From Gemmatimonadaceae bacterium (GTDB lineage Bacteria > Gemmatimonadota > Gemmatimonadetes > Gemmatimonadales > Gemmatimonadaceae), in assembly GCA_025358925.1 (NCBI GenBank), contig JANYHT010000013.1, forward strand, positions 1 to 64,000: a stretch of DNA of 64,000 bases. Direction: 5' to 3'. Each line of letters begins with the position of its first letter. The stretch's first letter is position 1. Both the position numbers and the translations under genes were made by a program. Shown here piece by piece: positions 35,759 through 45,249 of the stretch. The notes beneath the pieces were generated by a model. That model was not told the origin of the DNA, searched no databases, and saw only the letters and a list, made by a program, of their open reading frames with translations.

Positions 35759-37321
35759 TCAGGGTGGCGTTGAATTTGCCGGACCTGTCCCACCCCACGT
35801 GTACAACGCTTCGCCCTTCACGCCCAATTCTTTCGCGGGCACTGGCATGTCGCGCGGTGTACCGGCGATCAGGCCATCGGTGCGCCGACGCCAGTAATAG
35901 GGCGCCGCACCAAGACCGAGCAACTCAATTTCCATCTCATAGGCCAACTTGTCCGTCAGGCCGGCAGTGCCATCGCCCGCCGATGCCGGTGCCAGCCCGC
36001 CACGCGTGACCCGCGTTTTGTTAATCAGGGTCGCTGCCGTACCAAGCGCACCGCCGCTGCGAATGAGCGCTTCCGCCCACAACAAATCGCTCTGGCCGGC
36101 CGAAACCACCGGCGCCGGACCGAAGCCACCGTAAATACCGCCCGGATCCTGATTTTTGCTCAGGTCGTAACGTACGTGACCGATGTTACTTTGATGATAG
36201 GAGCCGCGACTTGGACGGAAAATTTCGTCGCGCGACCACAGAAAGTCGCTGCCGCTATTCGAGGTTTTGGGAATCGTGCCAAATCCATCGATGATCGACG
36301 CGTCACCAAATGATCCGTCGCCCAAACGCTTGTCCGGGGAATTTGGGCGCGAATTGCCGCCCGCTGGATACGGTGTTTTTTGCGTCACGGGATCCAGCAT
36401 GTTGGCGACACGCGTATGCACACGACCGCCGTCGACACCGTCAAACCATACCAGTATCTCGTGACACCATGCCACGCAGCCGTCGCCAACAAACACAAAG
36501 TCGACGGGCGTACCACTCGACATGCCCGCCTGCGTAAACGTGAGCACTTGTCCCCAGTTGACGGCCGCATTTTCTGCGGCAGTGCGCGCATAGTAGGCCA
36601 ACGTCATCGCCGAGAGTGTGTTGGCAATCTGCGCGATTTGCACGTTGGTGTACGTCACGCCGTTGGTCCACGCGGCAGGCGTCGTAAACGTGTTCGCCTT
36701 GGCCATCGTTGCGGCGTCTTGCAACTTGGCCACCGCTGCATCGCGTATTGCCTTGCGATTTGAATACGTGAGTGTAGCGGGATCGGCATTCTCGTCGACG
36801 ATGTAACCCTTATCGTAGTTGAGCGCGATGTAGCTTAGTCCTGCACCAAGCATAAGCTGCGAAATGGTTTCGGAACGCTTCGTGTCAGACGTGTTGTTGA
36901 TGACCTGCTTATTGATGCGAATGGCCTTCAGCACATCAGTGGCCGACGAGATGGCGGAGTACATGCCCACCCACGGCACTTCGACACTGGTCCGACCCGC
37001 AGCGGCGGGATCGTTCTGCCACGGTCGCGTGAGGCGTTTTCCATCGGCGTCGATACTGGAATAAAAATTCATATTCCAGTTATTCCACGAGGCGGAAAAC
37101 GTTTGCGCTTGCGTTGATAAAACGCAGTTGCCTTCGCAACCGTCGTACGTGTTGAACCACGTCCGGAGCGTGCCGCCGGCGACCGCCTCAAGTGCGGTCG
37201 GGTCGGAGAGCGCGCGCTTCGCGTCTGGCGCGTTGGGATTTGCAACGTCGAGCGAGCCACATCCTGCAACGGCAACTGCCGCCAGGACGCCGACTGCTCG
37301 CAAAAATCGCGGTGTATGCAT
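35759..37321 (-). CDS. RagB/SusD-family nutrient-binding outer-membrane lipoprotein
   Basis: 520 aa. A lipoprotein signal ends at Cys21 (VAVAGCGSLDVANPN). The SusD-like helical architecture is seen in PTALEAVAGGTLRTWFNTY, MYSAISSATDVLKAI and a C-terminal region with LAYEMEIELLGLG and the YYWRRRTDG motif. It would bind a glycan or peptide ligand and deliver it to the SusC channel encoded 27 bp upstream. No glycoside hydrolase gene accompanies the pair, so the substrate is open. Confidence 0.92.
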   Translation of the reverse strand: MHTPRFLRAVGVLAAVAVAGCGSLDVANPNAPDAKRALSDPTALEAVAGGTLRTWFNTYDGCEGNCVLSTQAQTFSASWNNWNMNFYSSIDADGKRLTRPWQNDPAAAGRTSVEVPWVGMYSAISSATDVLKAIRINKQVINNTSDTKRSETISQLMLGAGLSYIALNYDKGYIVDENADPATLTYSNRKAIRDAAVAKLQDAATMAKANTFTTPAAWTNGVTYTNVQIAQIANTLSAMTLAYYARTAAENAAVNWGQVLTFTQAGMSSGTPVDFVFVGDGCVAWCHEILVWFDGVDGGRVHTRVANMLDPVTQKTPYPAGGNSRPNSPDKRLGDGSFGDASIIDGFGTIPKTSNSGSDFLWSRDEIFRPSRGSYHQSNIGHVRYDLSKNQDPGGIYGGFGPAPVVSAGQSDLLWAEALIRSGGALGTAATLINKTRVTRGGLAPASAGDGTAGLTDKLAYEMEIELLGLGAAPYYWRRRTDGLIAGTPRDMPVPAKELGVKGEALYTWGGTGPANSTPP

Positions 37322-37348
37322 CGGGTTTTATCCTGTGTGGGCGAGTAG

Positions 37349-40300
37349 TCAGTAGCCGAGTTCGAACAAGACGGTGAACGTCCGGTATGCGGGGTAGGTG
37401 AAGTAATCCACCTTGTACGCAAACGGGTTGCCGCCGGGTCCGGACACATCCGGATCGTAGCCCGAGTACTTCGTGGAGGTCCACAAGTTGCGGCCAACGA
37501 TTCCGATTTTGGCCGTTTCGAATGACGAGAGTTTGGCGATGCGCACCAACGATTTTGGCAACTGATAGTTGAGTGCCAGCTCTTTGAGTCGCACGTACCC
37601 ACCGTTTTCCACGAAGCGCGTGTTCGGATCAAAGTTATTGTAGAACGCTTGGAAGAATCCCTGCGGTTTCTTCACACCGGCGGCCACGTTACGCTGATCG
37701 AAGTCCACATCGCGCAGTTCGTTGTACGGCCACTGGCGGGTGTAGTTGTAAATGTTGCCACCCTTTTGCCATGTAAACACGCTGTTCAACGACAGCCCTT
37801 TGTAATGCCACGTGGAGTTGAGTCCGAGGTTGAGGTCAGGGTTCACGTCACCGATGGCTTGTAGTGACGCGCCATCTTTGTTGAAATACTTGATCGGACG
37901 TTCCAGCGGCGTGCCGTACGCGGTCTTTGCGACGTAGTACCCAAGCTCGTTGAGCTTGTAATCGGCGGCCGTGCCCGTGAGCTTGCCGTTGGTGATGTTG
38001 GTGGCAAGCTGTGCGTCAGTTCTGATCCAGTCGGAGCCGTAGATCACACCGAATGTTTGTCCTTCTGCAATGCGAAAAATTCTCGTGTTGCCGCCGCCGC
38101 CGTCGGGGCCGATGAGAAACGGACCAACGTTCAACTTCGTAATCTTCGAGCGCGTCCGGTCAGCCGTGATGTTCACGCGCCAGAAGAAATCTTTATTCGA
38201 CGCGAGCACGGCGCCGAGTGCGAGTTCGTGCGTGTTACCCTTGAGCGTTGCCGCGTTGACCCACGTGTTGCGATACCCTGTTGCCGCAGATGTCGGCACC
38301 TGCAGAATCTGGTCGCTCGTGGTTTTGTCGGAGTAGCTGTACTCCAACGTGTAGTTCTTGAAGAAGTTGATATTGAAACCCGCTTCCGTTTCTTTGGAGA
38401 GCGCAGGTTTCAGATTCGGGTTGCCGAGCGTGACTTTGGACGGGCTGCCGCCAGCCACGGAAAACACTTCGTATTGCGCTTCAAACGGCGGACGTAAACC
38501 GGCCGTTCCGTACGAGACACGGAGCTTGCCTTCATCGATGCCCGGAATGTGAAAGTCTTCGCTAAAGCGCCATGCCGCCGATGCGCGCTCGTATGTTGCT
38601 TTCCGTTGCTTCGCACCGAACAAGGACGACTCATCCTGTCGCACCAACGCGTCGATGATGTAGCGGTCTTTGATATCAAACGTCGTAATAGCGAAGAGAT
38701 TGCGATTGCGGATCGTGATGGTAGTGGACCCTGGTAACGTGGGCGCATTAGGATCCTGCGCAGCGGCACCAAACTCCGTCACACCTGTCACCGACAGCTT
38801 CTGCGCGGTCACGTCGAGAAAGTTGTTGCTTTGATCTTCGTATACCATCGCCAACTTGGTCGTGTTGGTCAGCCAATTGCCCACCCGTCGTACTGACGTG
38901 AGCGTCGCGCCAGTGTTGAAGGAGCGATTGCTGCCGATGTTCTGATCGAGCGCGCCTGGTCCTTTGGTACCGGTTGAACCGAGAAACCCAATCGGCGTAA
39001 ACGACTTGTTGTTACCCGTGGACTGGTCGTAATTGAAATTGCCCTCCGCTGTGAGCCAATCCAGCGGCCGATAATTCAGCTTGATCACGCCGGTGAAGCG
39101 ATCACGATCGTTCGTGACTTGCTGGTTGTTCAGGCGATAGAGCGGGTTGGACACGTTACCAGACGACGGGGGCTGACGAATGACCGCGTTGTAGGGCGAA
39201 CCATCCTTGTTTTTGGCGAGGATGTCGATATTCGGTTCAAGAAAGCGAAGTCCGAAAAACAACGAGCCTTCATTTGTTTGATCCGCGTGCGAGCGTCCGT
39301 AAAACATGCCCGTCGACAGATTCATTTTTTCGTTTACCGCTTGATCCACATTGATACGGAAGTTCTGACGATTGTACCCCTGCAACAACGTCAATACACC
39401 CGTTTCACGGATGTTCTGAATGGATGCGTTGAAGTTTGTTGCACCCTTCCGATGACCGATGGACAGGTAGTTGCTCATCGTGGCGCCGGGCTTGAACACG
39501 GCGTCAAGTGCATCGAACAGTTTCGGATAGGTGTTATCGGAGAGGTCGTCCGTTCTCGAAATGCGCTGTCCATTGGCGTCGAGCTTGAATCCGGACGTGG
39601 TGGTCGGGTCCAGTTGAAAGGCGGTCGACGTATTCAATCCAACTTTCTTGGGCAGATAACTTTGCCCATACTCGTTACGAAACGTGAAATTCGTCTGCCC
39701 TTCGGCGAGGTTTGCGCCACGCTTCGTGAAGATCTGGATCACGCCATTCGCCGCGTCTGAGCCGTATAGCGAACTCGCGGCGGCGCCTTTAATAATTTCG
39801 ACGCGATCAATGTCTTCCGAGTTGACGTCGGCCAAGCCCAAACGGGTGATCGTACCGTCGACAATCACCAGTGGATCTTGTTTGCCGGTGAGTGACGTTG
39901 CCGACCGCAACCGAATCGCTGGTTCGGAACCCGGCGAACCCGATGTGACAGTGACGGAGGCGCCGGCCACCTTGCCGGCTAAGCTGCCCAATGGTGAGCT
40001 CGAGGGGGCTTCTTTGATCTGGCTCGCGTCAACAACGCTCACAGCGAATGCTGTTTTCTTTTGCGATGTGGCATCAGAAACTCCGGTGACGACGACCTGT
40101 TCGAGATTCAGAATGTCTTTCTCGAGATCGTAGTCTTTGTCGACGCGACCGGTGGCAATGATGATCGGCAAGCGTTTCGGCTTGTAGCCGATAAAACGCA
40201 CCACGAGGTTGACGGAGCGACCGCTGTACTTCGAAACGTCCACCGTAAAACTGTACTTGCCATCAGGAGTGGTTATGGTACCCGCGCCAATCTCAGGGAT

Positions 40301-40450
40301 GCCTACGCTGGCGCCGCCCAGCGGTTGCCCCGATGACGAGACCTTACCGGCGAAGATCTCGGTTTGCGCCTGCGCCGTACTCGCCCATACCGTGGCGGCG
40401 GCAAGCGCAATCGCTATCCGGAGTGACCTTCGAATCAAGACACCTTCCAT
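37349..40450 (-). CDS. SusC/RagA-family TonB-linked outer-membrane transporter
   Basis: 1033 aa from ATG 40450, preceded by GAGG; the open frame runs further upstream to 40570 but the signal peptide (LRIAIALAAATVWASTAQAQ) starts here. Order: a carboxypeptidase-regulatory-like beta domain (about 30-115), plug with VVVTGVS and GSLAGKVAGASV, IRGxxS-type segment IRLRSATSLTG, and the barrel ending in a C-terminal aromatic strand FTVLFELGY. It imports ligand with TonB energy, together with the downstream SusD. The divergent intergenic region holds a G-rich heptamer repeat. Confidence 0.94.
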   Translation of the reverse strand: MEGVLIRRSLRIAIALAAATVWASTAQAQTEIFAGKVSSSGQPLGGASVGIPEIGAGTITTPDGKYSFTVDVSKYSGRSVNLVVRFIGYKPKRLPIIIATGRVDKDYDLEKDILNLEQVVVTGVSDATSQKKTAFAVSVVDASQIKEAPSSSPLGSLAGKVAGASVTVTSGSPGSEPAIRLRSATSLTGKQDPLVIVDGTITRLGLADVNSEDIDRVEIIKGAAASSLYGSDAANGVIQIFTKRGANLAEGQTNFTFRNEYGQSYLPKKVGLNTSTAFQLDPTTTSGFKLDANGQRISRTDDLSDNTYPKLFDALDAVFKPGATMSNYLSIGHRKGATNFNASIQNIRETGVLTLLQGYNRQNFRINVDQAVNEKMNLSTGMFYGRSHADQTNEGSLFFGLRFLEPNIDILAKNKDGSPYNAVIRQPPSSGNVSNPLYRLNNQQVTNDRDRFTGVIKLNYRPLDWLTAEGNFNYDQSTGNNKSFTPIGFLGSTGTKGPGALDQNIGSNRSFNTGATLTSVRRVGNWLTNTTKLAMVYEDQSNNFLDVTAQKLSVTGVTEFGAAAQDPNAPTLPGSTTITIRNRNLFAITTFDIKDRYIIDALVRQDESSLFGAKQRKATYERASAAWRFSEDFHIPGIDEGKLRVSYGTAGLRPPFEAQYEVFSVAGGSPSKVTLGNPNLKPALSKETEAGFNINFFKNYTLEYSYSDKTTSDQILQVPTSAATGYRNTWVNAATLKGNTHELALGAVLASNKDFFWRVNITADRTRSKITKLNVGPFLIGPDGGGGNTRIFRIAEGQTFGVIYGSDWIRTDAQLATNITNGKLTGTAADYKLNELGYYVAKTAYGTPLERPIKYFNKDGASLQAIGDVNPDLNLGLNSTWHYKGLSLNSVFTWQKGGNIYNYTRQWPYNELRDVDFDQRNVAAGVKKPQGFFQAFYNNFDPNTRFVENGGYVRLKELALNYQLPKSLVRIAKLSSFETAKIGIVGRNLWTSTKYSGYDPDVSGPGGNPFAYKVDYFTYPAYRTFTVLFELGY

Positions 40451-40620
40451 TCGTGACCTCGTGCGGTGAGGAGGGAACTTTCGAACCAGTGCCGAGCGGA
40501 CGGTTGGGACTTGCAGGGCTCGCCTGAGCAGCATCTGTAAACGCTTGGTCACAGTATGCAGACGTTTCATCCCATGTCAATCAGCAACAATTCGAGTTCT
40601 GCTAGAAGTCACCGTATGGA

Positions 40621-40655
40621 TTAGGGATTAGGGATTAGGGATTAGGGATTAGGGA
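40621..40655 (+). repeat. Tandem heptamer (TTAGGGA)x5, G-quadruplex motif
   Basis: Five exact TTAGGGA units preceded by a partial GGA. The five GGG runs are separated by 4-nt loops, which meets the common G3N1-7 rule for an intramolecular G-quadruplex. It lies in the 293-bp region between the divergent susC and plug-domain genes. Confidence 0.9.
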
Positions 40656-40700
40656 TGGTCGAAAATGGTTGAGCTCGCTCGTCAAACTTTCGGCCCCAAC

Positions 40701-40721
40701 CCCTATTCCCTATTCCCTATT
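40701..40721 (+). repeat. Tandem heptamer (CCCTATT)x3, near-inverse of the upstream array
   Basis: Three CCCTATT units. The reverse complement AATAGGG differs from ATTAGGG by one base per unit, so the two arrays could form an imperfect hairpin. It ends 23 bp before the plug-domain ATG. Confidence 0.85.
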
Positions 40722-40729
40722 CGGGGCTG

Positions 40730-40735
40730 TAACAT
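40730..40735 (+). promoter_or_regulatory. Candidate -10 element (TAACAT) of the plug-domain gene
   Basis: TAACAT lies 8 nt before ATG 40744, and no Shine-Dalgarno is visible. The CCCTATT array occupies the space where a -35 would be. Confidence 0.3.
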
Positions 40736-40743
40736 CTCACTCC

Positions 40744-41538
40744 ATGACTGTCTTACGCCGTCTGCTCGCGGTCCTCTGTCTGGCCGCTCCGTGCATCGTC
40801 CATGCGCAACGTGGGAGCGGTCGACTCGTGGGACTCATCGTCGACACGCACACCGGAACCGGCGTGCCACAGGCCGTCATCGTGCAACTCGGTGACAATC
40901 GCGTCGCGACTGCAGACTCAACAGGTTTGTTCAAATTTGACAGTTTGCCCGCTGGCATCGTGCGCTTCATGGTACGCGCGCCCGGGTTTCCGTCGGCGCG
41001 ATTGGTGGTTGCGCTCACAGTCGGCGAATACATGGAGCGACGGGTCGATCTCGATTCGACGGCGGCCACGGCAGCGCTACTTAAGGCTGCCGCACCAACG
41101 CGAGGCGCAGGCGGACAGCCGCTGCCGCTGGTGAGCGTTGAGGCGAAAGCAAGCCTTGGTCCACGCTTTGCGAATTTTGAACGCCGTCGTGCAACGGGCG
41201 CGGGCCACTACATCACGCGCGACGAAATTGAAAAGGGACAGTTCTCGTCACTGCAAGACATCGCCCGTATCGTGCGTGGCGTGAACGTTGAATGTGGTGG
41301 CGGCGCAGGCTGCGCCATTCGCATGGCACGCGCACCAATGCGGTGTTCACCCGAGTATGTGGTGGATGACAATGTCGACAATATTTTTGGTCCGACTGTG
41401 CCTGTGCGCGACATCGAAGCGCTCGAGTTTTACACCGGGCCTGCCGATGTGCCCGGTGAGTACGCCGGTCGCAACGCAGGCTGCGGCGTGATTGTGATTT
41501 GGACCAGATCGGGTCCGCCTAAGCGGCATAAGAAATAA
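40744..41538 (+). CDS. Exported carboxypeptidase-regulatory plus TonB-plug-like protein without barrel
   Basis: 264 aa from ATG 40744; signal peptide at 1-21 (MTVLRRLLAVLCLAAPCIVHA). Residues about 25-100 form a CarboxypepD_reg-like domain (RLVGLIVDTHTGTGVPQAVIVQL, FDSLPAGIVRFMVRAPGF). Residues about 150-255 look like a TonB receptor plug (YITRDEIEKGQFSSLQDIARIVRGVNVEC, VVDDNVDNIFGPTVPVRDIEALEFYTGPADVP). A full receptor would need about 600 further barrel residues, and these are absent. Four cysteines near 200-216 may form disulfides. Common in Gemmatimonadota; function unknown. It converges on the next gene with 3 bp between the stops. Confidence 0.82.
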   Translation: MTVLRRLLAVLCLAAPCIVHAQRGSGRLVGLIVDTHTGTGVPQAVIVQLGDNRVATADSTGLFKFDSLPAGIVRFMVRAPGFPSARLVVALTVGEYMERRVDLDSTAATAALLKAAAPTRGAGGQPLPLVSVEAKASLGPRFANFERRRATGAGHYITRDEIEKGQFSSLQDIARIVRGVNVECGGGAGCAIRMARAPMRCSPEYVVDDNVDNIFGPTVPVRDIEALEFYTGPADVPGEYAGRNAGCGVIVIWTRSGPPKRHKK

Positions 41539-41541
41539 CAG

Positions 41542-44500
41542 TTACGGCGGCATCGTCAGCGAGACCGCGTGTTGCCCGTCAACAACCGACAGCGTTTGCT
41601 CACGTCCGTTAGGCCAGCGCACCCAGAGCGCTGTCGCACCGATGGGGAGTGCGAGCACAGTCGTTGCTGCGTCCATAGACCAGTAGCCGCTGCCCGCGTG
41701 CAGTTCACGCACCGGTCCTCGGGTGCCGTTGCTCACGACACGCATCATTGCACCAATGGCCAGTGGATTGTTCGCGGTTCCTCGCAGGCGCACGCGAAGT
41801 CCGGGCCGTGCCGCGACGTTGTGCCACAACGTCATCGCCGCGCCATTTTGCGAAACGGCAAGATCGGTGCGCGCATCGCCATCGTAGTCCGCCGCCGCAG
41901 CACCACGTTGATCACCCAGCACGCTGATCCCACTCTGCTGCACCGTCTGCGCGTTGAACCCTCCATGCCCATCGCCAAGCAAGAGTAGTCCTGCACCGGC
42001 GTCAAAACGCATGGTGTTGATTTCGGTGGGGAAGAAATTTTGCGCAAGAAACAGATCTTCCTTGCCATCCCCGTCGAAATCCGCGACAACCACGCCAAAC
42101 GCCGGCGCGAGTTGCGCGGCTGTAGGCAGTGCATGCGTTTCGAAGTGTGCGCCACGATTCAGAAAAACGGTGTGTGCGAACGTGGTTGCACCGACACGCA
42201 CCGCGTGCGCGGCATTTGGTCCAAGCAGCGCGTCCACATCGGCTTTCGCAAACATTGCAAACGTCGCAAAGCGCTCCTTCAAATCCGGAATGGCGGCACC
42301 AAGTCGTGAAAACGGATCAAGTGGCATTTCGCGTGACGTGAGCGAGTCGGCGCGCGCAAAGATCAGCGCGAGGCCCGATTTTGGCACGTTTGCGACCACG
42401 AGTTCGTGCGGTCGCGACATCGACGCGGTCCAAGGAATATTGCGCCCCCAACTCGTCGCGACGATATCAAGTCGACCGTCGCCGTCGAAGTCGCCAACCG
42501 TGACGCCATTCCATCGGCTTGTCAGATCGGACATACCCCACACTTTTGTCACGTCTCGCAGTCGTCCGGCATCATTGTGCAGCACGCGTATTGGTCCCCA
42601 CTCCGTCGCGAGAATTAGCTCGGGCCGTCCATCACCGTCGAGATCCGCAAAAACAGCACTGGACACGAGCCCCACCTTGGAAAGCGCGACGGCGTTTGTC
42701 GTATCAAGAGTGAATGAACCGTCACGCGCGCCCAAGTACAGTCGCGAGCGCGCTGGTAACGGCCATGCACCGGGAATGACGCGCGCACCGACAAACACAT
42801 CCAACACACCGTCACCGTTGACATCGGCCATCGCCAGCACACCGACACTCGCGGTATCACCGTCAATAAATGCCGTTGGTGCTGCCGTGTGCGTTGCGCG
42901 CGCGGTGAGCGAATATTGCACCACCGATGCGAGATGCAGCGCGTCGTTCGCCGTCGTTGCTTCGTAACTGGATTGTCCGACAAGCAGCGAGATTGCACCG
43001 CGTGCATCAAACCGCGGAAGCGTCGTCGTGAGATCGTACTTTTGCGCCACCATCGATCCGGTGACCGGCGTGAATCCATCACCGCCATTGTGTAAGACGT
43101 TCAGCGTGCCGCCGCGGCCGCTGGTGAACACGAGATCGTCGCGTCCATCACCATCGATATCAATCCAGCTGACACCCGGTCCGAGTTGACTGAGTCGCGA
43201 TGGTAGCAATGGTTGCCGACGAAAATCGGCATACACCGAGTCGATGTGTGTCGCACCGTGCAACAGGTCCGATACGTTCGTAAAGAGCGGCGTCGGATTC
43301 GCTGAGTGTGCGATGGACGCCACCGTCGGTGTCAGTGCAGCCGACGCTTCGTCGATTTCGTACAATCGATTTGCGCGGGCGTTAACGACGCTATGTGACC
43401 CGTTCCGCCAACGCACGTCGAGCACGCCGCCACTATCCGCGTTCAGAGCAAACGTGAGTTGCGCATCGCTGCCCGACAAGTAATAGCCGCCCGACGTCAT
43501 TTCGCGCGACTGGTCCGGCAGTCCGCGTGACCGCACAGTGACCACCGCACCAATGCCCTGCGTGTTGGGCCGAACGCCGCGCAGCCGTACGCTGACCCGT
43601 GGAGCGCCGCTGGTGTTGCGAAAAATTACGGCAGGTGCATCAAGACGCGTGACCACGACATCCAGTGCGCCGTCCCCATCGAGGTCGGCGAGAGCTATCC
43701 CCTGCGAAATGGCACTGTCCACGCCAAATCCCCACGTACGACTCTCGTCGTGAAACATCAGATCACGTCCGTTGCGCAACGCAACACTCGGCGTCGCGAG
43801 TCGCGGGAATTCTTTTGACTCACGATTCCATGGCACGCGCGGAAAGCTGTTACGAATCCGTTCGTACGGATCGGCCTCGCGCACGTCATAACGGTGACCA
43901 TTGACGGCCAGCAGATCCTCGTAACCATCCAGATCGACGTCGAGAAATGCTGAGCCCCATGTCCAGTCGGTCGCGGTGACACCCGCAAAGTCGCCGATCT
44001 GCGCCCACGTCCCGTCGCCCCGCGACAGATGCAGCATATTACGCATCCACTGTGTGCGCTCCGGCGACAACCCAACCGGCTTTGGCAGCGGCGTATGCGT
44101 GGGAATCTGCTGTTGTTGTGCGGCGAGGGTGGGCGCCAACATATCGGAGGTAAAAATATCGACGTGCCCATCGCGATTGATGTCCGCGAAGTCCACCGAC
44201 ATGCACGTATTGCTGGTGACGCGCAACGCCATTTGTGGCGCCAACTGCAAGTTGCCTTTCCCGTCGTTGAGCCAGAACTGATCCGGATCCTCAAGGTCGT
44301 TGCATACATAAAGATCTGGTGCGCCGTCGCCGTTGACGTCGTAAAATCTCGCCGCGAGGGTGAAGTAGTCGGCGTCGGTTGTGATCGGATTTCCATGCTC
44401 ATCGCGAAAACGCGGGCCCCTCACCGGTGTGCGCGTAAAGTGCCCCTTGCCGTCGTTCAAGAAAAAGAGATCGGGCTCCGCACGTTGGGAGCGCATGAAT

Positions 44501-45249
44501 CCGCCGAGGTCCGGGCGCGCCTCAACGCGATACTCCTTTTTCCATTCGTCGACGACCGTGACACTATCGCCGACTTTCCTGAGCACTTGGTCAAAGGCGC
44601 GCGCCTGCGGTGGATAGACATCGAGCGCGTTGTGTGTTTTATAGGTGGCCACATACAAATCGAGCGAGCCGTTTCCATCGATGTCGGCCAGCGTCATGGT
44701 GGTGGCCATATAACCACCAGAAAGTCCACTGCTCGTGGTGGCATTCGTGAAGTGTCCATGCCCGTCATTCGTAAAGAGCAGAACAGGACCACCAAACGTG
44801 CCCACAATGAGGTCAAGGTCTCCATCGCCGTCAACGTCCGCCAACACCGCACTTGTTGTGGCGACACCGCGAAAATCGAGCCCGCTTGTCGTGGTGACGT
44901 CGGTGAAGTGCATGCCACCGTCATTGTGGTAAAGCGCCGCCGGCGTTTCTTCTGATGCAAGAAAAATATCTGGACGTCCATCGCCATCCACATCACCGAG
45001 TGCGACACCCGCCCCATCCAACAATCCGCGATTGGCTAAGCCATGCTCGTCATCAATATCGTTGCGGTGTGCGAGCCCGGTCTCTGATGCAGTGAGCATG
45101 CGGAAACCAGCATGACCTCCAGCCACGATGTCCAGTGCGCGCCAACGTGCGCCGGACTCTTGATACCAACTCACATCAACGGGTGTTCTTTTGCAGCCAG
45201 CGGCGAACGCGAGCGGGAGCAGTACGAACACGGCACGCGAAACTTTCAC
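41542..45249 (-). CDS. FG-GAP/VCBS-repeat and ASPIC/UnbV (CRTAC1-like) lipoprotein
   Basis: 1235 aa from GTG 45249, which overlaps the upstream stop (GTGA). A lipoprotein signal ends at Cys19 (PLAFAAGC). Many calcium-binding FG-GAP turns of the form DVDGDGRPDIFL or DIDGNGSLDLYV repeat along the chain, building two beta-propellers. An ASPIC/UnbV domain follows each: ISVRLRGVRPNTQGIGAVVTVRSRG in the middle and RVRLRGTANNPLAIGAMMRVVSNG with VRWPNGREQTL at the end. The likely role is surface binding or adhesion. Cotranscribed with a vanadium haloperoxidase. Confidence 0.9.
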   Translation of the reverse strand: MKVSRAVFVLLPLAFAAGCKRTPVDVSWYQESGARWRALDIVAGGHAGFRMLTASETGLAHRNDIDDEHGLANRGLLDGAGVALGDVDGDGRPDIFLASEETPAALYHNDGGMHFTDVTTTSGLDFRGVATTSAVLADVDGDGDLDLIVGTFGGPVLLFTNDGHGHFTNATTSSGLSGGYMATTMTLADIDGNGSLDLYVATYKTHNALDVYPPQARAFDQVLRKVGDSVTVVDEWKKEYRVEARPDLGGFMRSQRAEPDLFFLNDGKGHFTRTPVRGPRFRDEHGNPITTDADYFTLAARFYDVNGDGAPDLYVCNDLEDPDQFWLNDGKGNLQLAPQMALRVTSNTCMSVDFADINRDGHVDIFTSDMLAPTLAAQQQQIPTHTPLPKPVGLSPERTQWMRNMLHLSRGDGTWAQIGDFAGVTATDWTWGSAFLDVDLDGYEDLLAVNGHRYDVREADPYERIRNSFPRVPWNRESKEFPRLATPSVALRNGRDLMFHDESRTWGFGVDSAISQGIALADLDGDGALDVVVTRLDAPAVIFRNTSGAPRVSVRLRGVRPNTQGIGAVVTVRSRGLPDQSREMTSGGYYLSGSDAQLTFALNADSGGVLDVRWRNGSHSVVNARANRLYEIDEASAALTPTVASIAHSANPTPLFTNVSDLLHGATHIDSVYADFRRQPLLPSRLSQLGPGVSWIDIDGDGRDDLVFTSGRGGTLNVLHNGGDGFTPVTGSMVAQKYDLTTTLPRFDARGAISLLVGQSSYEATTANDALHLASVVQYSLTARATHTAAPTAFIDGDTASVGVLAMADVNGDGVLDVFVGARVIPGAWPLPARSRLYLGARDGSFTLDTTNAVALSKVGLVSSAVFADLDGDGRPELILATEWGPIRVLHNDAGRLRDVTKVWGMSDLTSRWNGVTVGDFDGDGRLDIVATSWGRNIPWTASMSRPHELVVANVPKSGLALIFARADSLTSREMPLDPFSRLGAAIPDLKERFATFAMFAKADVDALLGPNAAHAVRVGATTFAHTVFLNRGAHFETHALPTAAQLAPAFGVVVADFDGDGKEDLFLAQNFFPTEINTMRFDAGAGLLLLGDGHGGFNAQTVQQSGISVLGDQRGAAAADYDGDARTDLAVSQNGAAMTLWHNVAARPGLRVRLRGTANNPLAIGAMMRVVSNGTRGPVRELHAGSGYWSMDAATTVLALPIGATALWVRWPNGREQTLSVVDGQHAVSLTMPP

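Noticed and set aside
40621-40721. Possible real telomere or replicon end at TTAGGGA repeats
   Set aside because: The repeat is short, internal, and flanked on both sides by continuous gene-bearing DNA.
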